Part shown: in pieces, positions 22,440 to 33,933 of the stretch
Layout of the letters: every line of letters starts with the position of its first letter
How positions within the stretch are numbered: the first letter of the stretch is position 1
Assembly: GCF_023898315.1 (NCBI RefSeq)
Contig: NC_064615.1
Location: forward strand, 1,189,055,413 to 1,189,119,412
Reading direction: 5' to 3'
From: Schistocerca nitens
Taxonomy: Eukaryota; Arthropoda; Insecta; Orthoptera; Acrididae
DNA: 64,000 nucleotides
The notes under the pieces: model-generated
The model's database searches: none
What the model was told of the DNA's origin: nothing
What the model saw: only the letters and a program-made list of their open reading frames with translations
Translations under genes and position numbers: made by a program

Positions 22440-23489
22440 ATGACCTCTACACTCAACCCCACGTTCCACAGCGACAAGTAGCAGATATCCGGTGTTCCGC
22501 CAAGGTCCCCTCCATCTCAGCGGGGTGGTGTCAGTCAGTTATTATGCGGTATTCAACAGCATACCCAGTGGACGGTCAGGGTACGAAATACACCACTGAT
22601 ATGGAGTGATGTACTGTAATACACACCGCAGTTGATAACGAGACCAGTTTTAGCAATTTTACCCAGTAGTCGGAGAGAGCAAAATCTAGCGCATTCTGCA
22701 ACCTGTGTAGAGACAGCGTGAGCTGAGTTCATGCTACAGGAGCGTGGTTTGACCACCCAGTGGAAGTGGGAACATGTTGCCGTAGCTCTGCCACCTGTGT
22801 ATAATGGGTATGGTCAGCGTTAAATGAAGCCTGCTCCTGCAACACAACAACGGTACGAACAGTTACGGAGGTCGTGAAAATTAGGAAGACTCAACATTAT
22901 ACAGGTACTGCACTCCAAATCAGATCCGTATCCCTCAGGGTCCATTCACATCTATCATCGTTATTCTGTACCATCCAACAGAGAAACATTACGAACTATA
23001 AAAGCTTCGCTAACTTCATCCGATAGATTTTTACAGCCTCTCTCTCTTCCGACATATCGAACACGAATATCGCCTATGTGCTGGCATCGATCATACGCGG
23101 CGATCCTATTAAATATACAAGTAATTACACATAGGAGCCTTGGACGGTCCGGTGTAAAGTTTCAGCGCCTGTTCTGTACGGGAACCTTCCTGTACAGGTT
23201 ATCAGTTGCAGGAGACGGTCCCTGTTTCCTTGTTCGATACAGCGGTTTTTCTGCTGTAACACACTTTGTACACTGATATCCATGTTGTTTTTTTCCTCCA
23301 TGACTTCGACGTCTATGTCAGATTCTAAACTGACGTTTGATCCAGACTCCCTCAGGTAACAGGCCATCGCACAGTGTAAATCACATTATGGGGTAATCAG
23401 TAGCTCACCAGTGGATTGTTGGGACGGAAAAGACACTGTCGATGTACTGTAATAATAAGTATCATAGTTGATAGTGAGATCAATTTTTG
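22440..23489 (+). repeat. Dispersed repeat R-A, copy 2
   Basis: Matches copy 1 and copy 3 over gtgtaga-acagcgtgagctgagtt, aagtgggaacatgttgccgt, cctgcaacac, agttacggaggtcgt, ttaggaagac and tccctcagggtccattcac. It then matches copy 1 over gatcctattaaatatacaa, gtccggtgtaaagtttca and gctgtaacacac. Within it gatgtactgtaata-a---gttgata appears twice (near 22611 and 23443), so it is itself partly duplicated. No coding capacity was recognised. Confidence 0.5.
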
Positions 23490-26133
23490 CAATTTTATCG
23501 TAATTTCAGCACCGACGAATGACACGGCAGCATGCTTACCAATTTCTGTATCATCGCTAAACAACCCTTCCACTACTTTGCGAGTACCATCAGGACTGTA
23601 AGTAGATGACTGTGCAGTATGATCATTCAGTGTTAATGCTCGAATGTATACACCAAAGTATACCAGACAGCGAGCTACATATCTGTAGAACTTGGATCAT
23701 AATGCATAACTTACGATCGTTGTCTATGTGAATGCGAGTCACAGGGCTTTCTCGCATTCTTAGGATAAAGTTAGAGACCGAAAGGTGTCCTCGCATTGTC
23801 TTTGATCAACACTCCCTGCAGCTGGCCAGAAGCAGACCGCTACTTCCACGTTTCGTGGAGGAACTGTGCGAACCGAGGCTGTAACTGCTGCCCCGCACCC
23901 ATCCAAGACCACAAGATTTCTCCAGATGCGCGAATGTCGAGCAGGTTAGCATCCCTTATGGGTGTACAGTAGATATGAAACTGTTGTGATTATATAACTG
24001 ACGGATAAGAACAAGAAACGGCTGGTTTTTATGCATTATGGAGCTCCAGACGGACGGAGTTTGCTACGTTTTATGTAAATCAACTGCGCTAGCAATTCTA
24101 AAGTATTGTTCTAGTATCGGGGGTCATTACCAAGAAGGTGTTGGTAAGAGGCTACAAAGTTCTGCACTTAAAACACGCTATAATGTTAGATCGTTGCGGT
24201 CTCTGACTTATTAGTCGTATGGAATGCAACGCTGTTACTATCACAATGTAAGAAATATATTTCCAGCGTATGATATAAATTCCCCTTGCAGGTTTCGCTA
24301 CGATAAACTATGGCGATAAACTGTAATATGAAAAACCACTTCTTTGTAATATCAATTCCTTGTTATACACATACAATATAACTTTCCAGAGGTGTATAGC
24401 CCCCACAACTCACATCCGATCAAGGTTCATAAATTACACTATGCTCGCATCAGTCCTACATAAAATGGTCTTTTGTCACGGGATTAAGATTAAGATTAAG
24501 GAAAGGAAAACCTACGTTTCTAGCATTTGTAGACTTAGAGAAAGCTTTTGACAATGTTGATTGGAGTACTCTCTTTCAAATTCTGAATGTGGCAGGGGTA
24601 AAATACAGGGAGCGAAAGGCTATCTACAATTTGTACAGAAACCAGATGGCAGTTATAAGAGTCGAGGGGCATGAAAGGGAAGCAGTGGTTGGGAAAGGAG
24701 TGAGACAGGGTTGTAGCCTATCCCCGATGTTATTCAATCTGTATATTGAGCAAGCAATAAAGGAAACAACAGAAAAGTTCGGAGTAGGTATTAAAATCCA
24801 TGGAGAAGAAATAAAAACCTTGAGGTTCGCCGATGACATTATAATTCTGTCAGAGACAGCAAAGGACTTGGAAGAGCAGTTGACCGGAATGGACAGTGTC
24901 TTAAAAGGAGGATATAAGATGAACATCAACAAAAGCAAAACTAGGATAATGGAATATAGTCAAATTAAATCGGTGATGCTGCGGGAATTAGATTAGCAAA
25001 TGAGATACTTAAAGTAGTAAAGGAGTTTTGCTATTTGGGGAGAAAAATAACTGATGATGGTTGAAGTAGAGAGGATATAAAATGAGGACTGGCAATGGCA
25101 AGGAAAGCGTTTCTGAAGAAGAGAAATTTGTTAACATCGAGTATAGATTTAAATGTCAGGAAGTCGTTTCTGAAAGTATTTGTATGGAGTGTAGCCATGT
25201 ATGGAAGTGAAACGTGGACGATAAATAATTTAGACAAGAAGAGAATAGAAGCTTTCGAAATGTGGTGCTACAGAAGAATGCTGAAGATTAGATGGGTAGA
25301 TCACATAACTAATGAGGAGGCATTGAATAGAATTGGGGAGGAGCTTGTGGCACAACTTGACTAAATGAAGGGATCGGTTGGTAGGACATTTTCTGAGACA
25401 TCGAGGGATCACCAATTTAGTATTGGAGGGCAGCTTGGAGGGTAAAAATCGTAGAGGGAGACCAAGAGACGAATACACTAAGCAGATTCAGAAGGATGTA
25501 GTCTGCAGTAGATACTGGGAGATGAAGAAGCTTGCACTGGATAGAGTAGCGTGGAGAGCTGCATCAAACCAGTCCCAGGACTGAAGACCACAACAACAAC
25601 AACAACAACAACATAGCCACGGGGAATGCCTCTTACAAAGGAAGGGGCAAACGCATAGCAGTGGTGTTTGACATGTGAAATTACACGTCATTCCGCCACT
25701 AACTCCGTATACAGGACATCTGTCAAGCATACACAGGGATTGTAATACCTAAGAAACACCTGTCGCTAACTTAGAATCACCATAGTTATGAAACTGAAGA
25801 CTAGTTTTTATGCCCAAGATGCGGCAGGGGACTGGAGTACGTCATATAAATCTTCATTCGTCTAGAGGAATGTGTAGAAAGAGGATGGAAGTCCTGTGAT
25901 GGCGGATAGGTTTGCTGTTAACGATCGCAAGTAGACAGTGCTCTATGTCACACACAGAACACGCAGTTGCATGCGAGTCGAACGCAGGTTATGCCACACA
26001 ACTGATGCATCCCGACAGAGCAACGGAAAAAAATGGTCAAATGACCTGCAGCAACATGTCCCGCTCTCTCTAGAATGCATCATCAGTCTACCGTTAAATC
26101 ATACCTCGTTACAGCTCCATCTCAATCGCTCAC
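23490..26133 (+). repeat. IR2 left arm, interrupted by an RTE fragment
   Basis: Arm sequence occupies 23490-24482 and 25618-26133. The second part matches the right arm almost base for base over more than 450 bp (for example gaaggggcaaacgcatagca and ctgtgatggcggatagg). The first part also holds the extra 345-bp segment. The site in this arm near 23530 (gacgaatgacacgg) is the empty version of the SINE insertion in the right arm. Confidence 0.8.
24483..25617 (+). pseudogene. 5'-truncated RTE retrotransposon (reverse transcriptase C-terminal half)
   Basis: Begins inside the RT at FLAFVDLEKAFDNVDW and ends at the element's 3' tail, ggactgaagaccac followed by a CAA run. Motifs seen are VGKGVRQGCSLSPMLFNLYIEQ, TLRFADDIIILSE (catalytic FADD), and the C-terminal YGSETWTIN, RRGRPRDEY and VAWRAASNQS. 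Three frames are used: 24589-24996, 25095-25364, 25378-25584. 5' truncation is typical of target-primed retrotransposition. The flanks share CACGGG (24477-24482, 25618-25623). The right IR2 arm lacks it, so it inserted after the arms formed. Confidence 0.93.
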
Positions 26134-26740
26134 ACCATCCACTCTCTGTCATCCTTTAACGCATAAACAAGTAAGTTTAGAAGCAGATGGATCTCTTTTT
26201 TCCAGGAAAGCATTAAAGACAGCAGACAACTCGCGCGTCTCGCTATTACCTCAATAGACATACAGCAGAATGCTGCCTCGACGAAAAATAAAAAAAAAAT
26301 GTTTCCTCGGTTCCCTGTGCTTCCAGCTCAACGTTTTTCCGTGTTCCTCTTGCTGTCGCATGCTCGTTCCCATGTTCAAGAATTGCTCTGTACTAAACAT
26401 GGAAGTACTCCCTCAAATCCCCGCATTTCGGCGTATTCTCCCTCAATTTATACGTATTTTCCGTCATTTTATCGATTTTATGCACTTTTATCCGTGCGAT
26501 TGCGACGTCACTTATCGTTCCGTTTTCCAGAATTGCTTGTAAATGTAATACAGCTCCCAACACCTAGCGAAAACGCACTATTTTTGTGGTCAGGCGGCAC
26601 AGTTACAGCACTGTACTCGAATGCAACCAGTCACCTCCAACCGCATATTCTACAGTTTGCTCTGTTTTCTGTATCTCTGTATATGTGCATGGGCCGCGGA
26701 TGGCTCCCAGGTCTCACAGGTGACGCGAGTTAACGTTCGA

Positions 26741-26920
26741 GTGTGGATCCGCCGAGGGTTATACCGGGAGTGATGTTGGGATGTGAATCCTCAATATATC
26801 ACGTTCACGACAGGATTTGAAGGTGGATCCGCCGCACATTGTATCCGGAGCTATGTTGGAATGCGGATCCACAACACGTCACTTGCGGAACAGGGCTCGA
26901 AGGTGGATCAATCAGCCGTT
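26741..26920 (+). repeat. About 82-bp degenerate tandem repeat
   Basis: gtggatccgccg, then ccgggagtgatgttgggatg, then gatcc... recurs after about 82 bp as gtggatccgccg, ccggagctatgttggaatg, ggatcc. A partial third unit starts near 26904 (ggtggatcaatcagccg). Two and a half units in total. Confidence 0.7.
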
Positions 26921-27176
26921 ACGTTGAAAGGTGGCTACACTGAGTCACAGCGCCACAGATTGCGCCAAAGATTATTATTCCGCCGCCTGCACTGGGGAGT
27001 AGTAGTTCAGAGGATGTCGAGAGCAGTCGTTGTTCTGTTGGGCGGGAGAGTAGACGATCTGATTGTTGACTGAAATGTGGTACTGTTCGGTTAGTGTAAT
27101 GTATAGATGTAAGAAGATGCAATTGTCAGAATATATTTGAGAAAGGAGATGGGCTTTTGATTTACGATGCTGGTGT

Positions 27177-27366
27177 TCAAATGGCTCTGAGCACTATGGG
27201 ACTTAACTTCTGAGGTCATCAGTCCCCTAGAACTTAGAACCACTTAAACCTAACTAACCTAAGGACTTCACACACACCCATGCCCGAGGCATGATTCGAA
27301 ACTGCAACCGAAGCGGTCGCGCGGTTCCAGACTGTAGCGGCTAGAACCGCTCGGCACTCCGGCCGG
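27177..27366 (-). mobile_element. tRNA-headed SINE (family 1)
   Basis: Inverse copy ending at ggctctgagcac on the left, with the degenerate B box gattcgaaactgc near 27292 and the head to 27366. Flanked by the duplication CGATGCTGGTGT (27165-27176 and 27367-27378). It sits in the IR2 loop. Confidence 0.93.
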
Positions 27367-27859
27367 CGATGCTGGTGTAATGGAATATTTTCGTCAACAT
27401 ATAATGAGGTAAAAAGGTATTACAGTTTTCTTTAATAACAATCCCTCTTGCTCACAGGTGCAGTCAACAAAGCATCTGGCTCGTGTTCATTTATTAGACT
27501 TGTACTTCTGGTTTCTATGTGCAATTATGGTATTTCTGGTTTTTCAATTAGTTCATTGTAAATGGTGTTTAAAATATTTTGTCGTATTGAGAAGAACCGA
27601 GCCAGATACATGTACGTTGAGTCAGACTACCACACACAGAACAGTTACACTAGTGCTTTGTTGTTTCATAGCTTTTATAGTTGCGGGGGACTTACTTAAT
27701 CAATTGTGTTATGCGTGCTAATAATAGGCAGGGCCAACCGGTTACGAGACTTCGTAACCGGTCACATTGCTAGTAAAATTATTGCATTTATTCATTAATA
27801 TTAGTCTTTTCTTTTTAATTAGGCCCCCATGCAACGTCCGGAGCCTTCTGCGACACAGC

Positions 27860-29196
27860 GTGAGCGATTGAGATGGAGCTGTAACGAGGTATGATTTTAC
27901 GGTAGACTGATGATGCATTCTAGAGAGAGCGGGACATGTTGCTGCAGGTCATTTGACCATTTTTTCCGTTGCTCTGTCGGGATGCATCAGTTCTGTGACA
28001 TAATCTGCATTCGAATCGCATACAACTGCGTGTTCTGTGTGTGACTGTCTACTTGCGATCGTTAACAGCAAACCTATCCGCCATCACAGGACTTCCATCC
28101 TCTTTCTACACATTCCTCTAGACGAATGAAGATTTATATGACGTACTCCACTCCCCTGCCGCATCTTGGGCATAAAAATTAGTCTTCAGTTTCATAACTA
28201 TGGTGATTCTAAGTTAGCGACAGGTGTTTCTTAGGTATTACAATCCCTGTGTATGCTTGACAGATGTCCTGTATACGGAGTTAGTGGCGGAATGACGTGT
28301 AATTTCACATGTCAAACACCACTGCTATGCGTTTGCCCCTTCCTTTGTAAGAGGCATTCGCCGTTACTAAAGATCATTTTATATAATTTATGAACTGTGA
28401 TCGGATGTGAATAGTGGGGGCTATACACTTCTGGATAGCTATATCGTATAACAAGGAATCGAAGTTTTAAGGAAGAAGCTTTTCATATTACAGTTTATGA
28501 CCGTAGTTTGTAGTAGAGAAGGGATGCTAACCTGCTCGACATTCGCGCATCTGGAGAAATCTTGTGGTCTTGGATGGGTGCGGGGCAGCAGTTACAGCCT
28601 CGGTTCGCACAGTTCCTCCACGAAACGTGGAAGTAGCGGTCTGCTTCTGGCCAGCTGCAGGGAGTGTTGATCAAAGACAATGCGAGGACACCTTTCGGTC
28701 TCTAACTTTATCCTAAGAATGCGAGAAAGCCCTGTGACTCGCATTCACATAGACAACGATCGTAAGTTATGCATTATGATCCAAGTTCTACAGATATGTA
28801 GCTCGCTGTCTGGTATACTTTGGTGTATACATTCGAGCATTAACACTGAATGATCATACTGCACAGTCATCTACTTACAGTCCTGATGGTACTCGCAAAG
28901 TAGTGGAAGGGTTGTTTAGCGATGATACAGAAATTGGTAAGCATGCTGCCGTGTCATTGGTGGGTTCAAAAATGGTTCAAATGGCTCGGAGCACTATGGG
29001 ACTTAACATCTATGGACATCAGTAAACTAGAACTACTTAAACCTAACTAACCTAAGGACATCACACAACACCCAGTCATCACGAGGCAGACAAAATCCCT
29101 GACCCCGCCGGGAATCAAACCCGGGAACCCGGGCGCGGGAAGCGAGAACGCTTTCGCACGACCTCATTGGTCGGCGTTGAAATTACGATAAAATTG
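27860..29196 (-). repeat. IR2 right arm
   Basis: Reverse complement of the left arm without the RTE fragment. Around 28361 the sequence runs continuously through the point where the left arm holds the RTE insertion (gaggcattcgccgttac). A SINE at 28962-29163 interrupts the outer part. Confidence 0.8.
28962..29163 (-). mobile_element. tRNA-headed SINE (family 2)
   Basis: Inverse copy, body at left and a head with gggaatcaaacccggg near 29110. Flanked by TCATTGGT at 28954-28961 and 29164-29171. The left IR2 arm has only one such site, tcattcgt in inverted orientation, confirming the insertion boundaries. Confidence 0.93.
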
Positions 29197-29284
29197 AGTT
29201 CGCTTTACTGTATCGTAATAACCTAGTCGCTTAACGAACGCGCTCCTGTGTATTAACTGACAATGAGATGCGTAGACGTGATAC

Positions 29285-29455
29285 TCTGAAAAGAAGTTGA
29301 CGAAGCACTGAAAGAACCAAGTCGAAAAATAGCCCCTCGAGAAGGTGATATTCGCTCATCTAGTAAAAGCTTGCCATAATCGACCTCAACAAAACTATTC
29401 CTCCTAGTATGCAAAACACGCTGCCTCACCAAGAAAGGGAAGCTGTCAGCACACA
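29285..29455 (+). pseudogene. Degenerate RTE-like reverse transcriptase fragment
   Basis: The plus strand reads EVDEALKEPSRKIAPREGDI and then TKLFLLVCKT. This aligns with EEFDRALKDLSRNKAPGVDN and LTKLYHLVSKM of the RTE copies elsewhere in this window. It is much more diverged than those copies and carries stops, so it is either an old copy or a related family. The match is short. Confidence 0.42.
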
Positions 29456-29489
29456 CGGTCGCACCCCAGTCTAATTTTGTACACAGTCG

Positions 29490-31040
29490 GCGGCTATTAA
29501 ATCGTTAAGTCTGGCATCTACGGACAGGCACCACAGTGCGTCAGTGCTGTTGGTGTTTAGTGTTGTGACCAGCCCTCGTAGGTATACACTGAGCTGGCGA
29601 CAGTCACGGCACACCGTGGCAGTATTGATGACACACGCTACAGAAGGGCAGCGCGTTGGCGCACCACTCACTTGTACTCAGGTCATTCGTGTGTAAAGGC
29701 TTCCGATGAGAACTAACAAACTCTGAACACGGAATGGTAGTCGGAGCTAGGCGCGTGGGGCATTCCTTTCGGAAATCGTTAAGGAATTCAATGTTGCGAG
29801 ATCCAGAGTGTCAAGAGTGTGCCGAGATTATCAGATTTCAGGCATTAACACTCACTACGGACAACGCAATGGCCGACGGCCTTCGCTTGCCGGCCGAGAG
29901 GAGCGGCGATTGCGCAGAGTTGTCAGTGCTAACAGAGAACCATCAATGCGTGAAATAACCGCAGAAAGCAAAGTGGCACGTACGACCGACGTATCCATTA
30001 CGACAGTGCTGCGAAGTTTGGCGTTAAGGGACTGTGGCAGCCGACCGACGAGAGTGCCCTTGCTGACAGCACGACATCCCCAGCAGCGCCTTCCTTGGGC
30101 TCGTGACCCCATCGGTTGGACCCTAGACGACTGGAAAACCGCGGTACGGTCAGACGTGTCCCGCTCTCGGTCGGTCAGATCTGTTGATAGGATTCGAGTT
30201 TCGGCCACACGCCACGAAGCCGTGGATCCCAGTTGTCAACAAGACACTGTGCACGCTGGTGGTGGCTCCATAGTGGTGTGCAGCGTTTACATGGAACGCA
30301 CTGGATCCTCTGCTCCAACTGACCTCATCATTCACTGGAAACGGTCACGTTTGCTTACACGGACACAATTTGCAGCCAAAAAGGACGGCATTTTTATGGG
30401 TGGCAATGCGTCATGTCACCGTACCGCAGTACATTCTGGACAACTGTGACGGGTGGTTTGGTGATCCAGATCGTCCAACACGAATCCCGTCGAGTATTCG
30501 TGGGACGCAGTCGGGAGGACAGTTGGTGCGCAAAATCTTACACTGGCAACAGTTTCGCACTTCTGGACGGCTGGAGAGGCAGCACGACTCACTATTTCTA
30601 CGACTTGTCGAGTCCGTCCCATGTCGAGTTGCTGCACTATGCCCAGCAAGAGCAGGTACGACACGATATTAGGAGATATGCGATGACTTTCGTCACCTCT
30701 GTGTGTAAAGGGCGTGAACAGTGTCAGATGGAGACCGACTGCTGGGAAGGGCACGGATACACTGACAGTCTGAAAGTGGCCTCATAGTGGGTTTCCTTTT
30801 GGCTTGCTGGTAGAATCCTGAAATATCCAGACGTGTGGGGCCTTTCGATGTGACAGTGGACCAGAGTTCGACTGTTTAGAAACGTGAGGGCAGACATACT
30901 GGTCGCAAAGGTTCCAGTCGCACATGTCTGACAGCCACAGGCGAGCATCGCTATACTGTCCACCGAGCACGTCGTTACCCCTTTGCATTGTGCTTGCATA
31001 CGAGAACAAGTAATGGATTCCCTGTGACATTCCACACTCC
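29490..31040 (-). repeat. Dispersed repeat R-B, copy 1, with a Tc1 remnant inside
   Basis: The outer parts (about 29500-29690 and 30780-31000) match in the same order and orientation the segment at 60285-60760. Shared minus-strand readings are FVTTLN/LVTTLN and SN--xLSH-K---WI---STS-P-G-P. The middle, absent from the other copy, is a Tc1-like transposase remnant. R-B itself is unidentified. Confidence 0.55.
29734..30690 (+). pseudogene. Tc1-like transposase remnant
   Basis: Plus-strand pieces include RRLRRVVSANREPSMREITAE, TTVLRSLALRDCGSRPTRVPLL and RHPQQRLPWARDPIGWTLDDWK, followed by HAGGGSIVV and MGGNASCHR. In a shifted frame comes NPVEYSWDAVGRTVGAQN. This is the order of the HTH linker, the catalytic core and the final glutamate block of Tc1 transposases. 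The usual SDES is SDVS and the second aspartate block (QDDNAPCH type) reads MGGNASCH, so a catalytic residue is lost, and about 110 bases around it are deleted or scrambled. Inactive. Both ends lie near gtgtgtaaagg (29688 and 30703). Confidence 0.85.
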
Positions 31041-31587
31041 TTCCTGCAATGATTTCGTGCACCAAATCCACAGTTTTGGAAATATTGCAATGAATTTTGT
31101 ACCAAACTTTACATGAAAGTAACACATTTACATACAAAATCCTTTGATTATATATATTCAACTTTTTTAAAATGAAATTTGAAGTTTTATTTTCAAAAAA
31201 TAATGTATGTTCCTTTTTCTCAGAAACTATTCAAGAGATTTCTACAAAAATTTCTTTGTTTCATCTCTTTGTATGCTATAAGATCCTCTCATGAGGTTTT
31301 TGGAACAGGTCAAATAGAATTTTCATAATTTTTTAATTATAATTCTACAACTACAATTTTAAATTCATGCAAAATTCCAAGCGCTGTGTCCTGTATCTCA
31401 GCTTGCAATCAGAATTTCAAAATTGCTCTTGAGACAACGTTTATTAAGTATACAGAAATATGTGTACAAAATTTCATAATTCTAGCATTCATAGAATCTG
31501 AGGAAAAGGCACATAAACTTTACAAAACAAACTTTTCAGGAAACGCAATTTAAAGCTGAACCTAACTTTTTTGCTTGTGTCACTTCT
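31041..31587. other. Unassigned AT-rich region
   Basis: About 550 bp, strongly AT-rich, with no open frame of note. It lies directly 3' (minus sense) of the Mutator-like fragment and may be its non-coding part. Confidence 0.35.
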
Positions 31588-31900
31588 TCAGAAGGCACCA
31601 CATTTGTACTCTGGGTCGTCTTTCCCTTCAAGGCTTCTCTTCTGGTTTCTTGTTGTCTGTCTTGTTTCCTTTAGCAGGACTTCAACTGACTTTTCAGCTG
31701 CAGAGACGCGCTGTACATCTATTTTTCTCAGGATGTCTCGAGTAAAATTTCCTATCTTGAAGCCCATTCTTTCTAATACCTTCATTCTCCCGACGTTCTC
31801 ATCATTAAATGCAATAACTGCAGCATAAGTTGCAATTCTGACAACCGTAGCAGATGCAAATGTGTTTTTAGGGCATCGTTTCCATATGAGTTTCTAAGAT
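31588..31900 (-). pseudogene. C-terminal fragment of a Mutator-like transposase
   Basis: The minus strand reads LIWKRCPKNTF, then AAVIAFNDENVGRMKVLERMGFKIGNFT, and ends DPEYKCGAF followed by a stop at 31588. From memory, this pattern (WK-CPK, FNDG--G-MKVLE-LGI--G, a basic stretch RNQKR, and an end DP-Y-AGAF) is the tail of Mutator-like transposases that occur in many arthropod genomes. The basic segment before the end may bind DNA. The upstream catalytic part was not found between 31900 and 33290. Confidence 0.5.
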
Positions 31901-33289
31901 ACGGAACAGAGTCAAAGATGATCTATAAAACCAAAGAGTGTGTATCAAAGCCTTCTAGATATGTATCCCGCACACGTTTGGTTGAAATTAATACACAGAA
32001 TCGTTGTTCACTGAGCTGGTATTGAAGTGCTGCTTCAAAACGTGGGCGTGGCAGGGAGGCCGCGTCACACTGTTAATTAATTTTCAGGCAGTTCGGATGC
32101 GATTTTAACAGTGAAACTTTGGGGACTTATTGTCGATGAGTTGTACTAACAAATAAAAAGTAAATCGAAAATTGACATTTTTGGTCAATTTCATCAATAC
32201 CCTTGTTGCGCTATATGCGGCAACATATCGTACCAGCGAGACGTACTATACACGACATTGTGCATTGTGAGGGGACGGGCAGCGGCAGGTGCTGTGGCCG
32301 CGGCTGCAGCGCCTGGTCGCCGCTCGTTCAACCAGAGTCGTATCCCGCCGGGTGCCCACGCCGTTTCTGTGCGGCAGGCCTTTCTGCAGTAGCTTCTCTT
32401 GTCTCCACGAGTACAACACTGCCGCATATTATTTGTATACTTTAAGAGAAGTATTGTAGTACGACCTAACAGAGCCTGACCACAAAATTAAAAAAAAAAA
32501 GAAAGAAATCATCCAAGTTACGTTGAGGGCTTTCGTTTCGTAAGAGTGAGATAGCATTATTATGTTGAAGAGTAAGTGATTCTAGATCAGTCACACTTGT
32601 AGCAAAATTTTATCCCCTATGAAGTTCGTATTTCAAATGTAGGAGGGAGAAACTAATCGAATAATTATTCAATTCTTTAGCACGAATGAAGCTGGTAATG
32701 ACATATTTTTCATCAAATTACGCGTTCAGTGTAAGTGCCCTGCTCAACAGTAGTCCTTATGCCCTTTTATTAGGGAACACTAAAATTCATTCTGTTTCGA
32801 AAACAATCAGATCCGAATTAAGTTGGTATAGAGAAAACTTTGCCTTTATGCAGAGAAGCAACAGACAGAACACGAAACGAGAGGCAGCAGAAAAAAAATC
32901 ATTAAGATGAAGAGAGAACAGATGTTTAACGATGAGCTCATAAATTTTGGTCTCAAAGTAAAATTACAAATATGCAGGAAAAAATTAAATCAGCTATTCA
33001 ACGTAATGGGTCTGAATAGAACTTAATTCGGTCAGACAATATTTATTAAAATCGGGTTGGAAATGAATAATGGTCCAAAAGAGGTACGAAATTTCACGAC
33101 CTTACAACTGACAGGACAAGCATAGAATATGGTTTTCCAACGGAAACGTGTGGTTCGTTTCTCTGCAGAAAATAAAACTAGATAACGTGGGAGCGTATAG
33201 GCGGTGGTCCCCTTTGGTCAAGTGGCTACTTCTGGTTGCACCACCAGCACAACCTGCTCCCAAAACACCCACCTTCCGTAGCAGGTCAG
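31901..33289. other. Unassigned region
   Basis: About 1.4 kb with a small GC-rich patch (32270-32360) and otherwise AT-rich sequence. Open stretches are 74-80 codons or fewer and unrecognised. Confidence 0.35.
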
Positions 33290-33520
33290 TGGAAGCAGCT
33301 GCGGATACTGACTGACTAAGTTCACATTACCACCAGCAGAGGGTGCTGGGAGAGCCAACACCCCCACCACCGCTCTCCTCGCTCCTCTCCTCTCCACCCC
33401 CTCACCCCTCAGTGGACAAAGTATCAGGTGGTGGCAACTCTTTGATATCGATACCTCCGAAATTCCTCTCAAAACATATGCTCTCTCTCTCTCTATCAGG
33501 TAACTAGTTCGTGCCCAGCG
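33290..33520 (+). repeat. Diverged relative of the IR1 arm
   Basis: accaccagcagagggtgctg, gtggtggcaac and cgaaattcctctcaaaacat follow the order of ccaccagagggcgctg, gtggtggcatc and gaaattcctctcgaaatatg in the IR1 left arm (1845-2590). Intervening parts are missing or changed. A (CT)n run at 33481-33497 interrupts it. It suggests that the IR1 family is dispersed. Confidence 0.45.
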
Positions 33521-33933
33521 AGCGTCTGTCATGGGGCACACTAATCACTGCTTTGTCCTGAACAAACTGGTCGATATCAGATAAATCACCAGCTGTGGAT
33601 GTCCCTCACTCTGTCACTTTGACTAATTAATTAAGTCGATATCATTCGTGTACCACTGTTTTTCCTTACTTCTACGACTGCTATATTTGGCAGGATTCAT
33701 TCCCACTACTGTGCGGTTTGCAAACCCTACTCTTCTCCCTTCTGGACTTTTTTCCGTTGTCTCCTATTGGTGTATACTGGCACAGTCACATCGTTTGCTA
33801 GGAAGGCCATTACGTCGGACGTAGCTGACAATTTCAAATTTCAACACAGCTGAATGCTATGTCATTAAACAATCTGTGGAGGGGTTAGATTGATGTGTGT
33901 GCTCGCAGTACAACTATTGGAAACAATAAATTG

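Larger units (their letters stand above)
26134..27859. other. IR2 loop
   Basis: About 1.7 kb between the arms. It contains an 82-bp degenerate tandem repeat (26741-26920), a SINE (27177-27366) and an open stretch at 27458-27721 rich in hydrophobic residues (87 codons, two candidate membrane spans). That stretch resembles nothing I know and is probably chance. No transposase was recognised. Confidence 0.45.
23490..29196. mobile_element. Long inverted-repeat element, IR2
   Basis: The two arms, read toward the centre, match at high identity from caattttatcgtaatttca (23490 and, inverted, 29196) to atctcaatcgctcac (26133 and 27860). The loop is about 1.7 kb. Later insertions are an RTE fragment in the left arm and SINEs in the loop and right arm. 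About 345 bp (near 23960-24300) is present only in the left arm. No transposase was seen. Long-TIR DNA transposon, foldback element or a plain inverted duplication remain possible. Confidence 0.7.

Noticed and set aside
27458..27721. Small hydrophobic membrane protein in the IR2 loop
   Set aside because: No homology recognised, no splice or promoter context, AT-rich composition readily gives hydrophobic codons.
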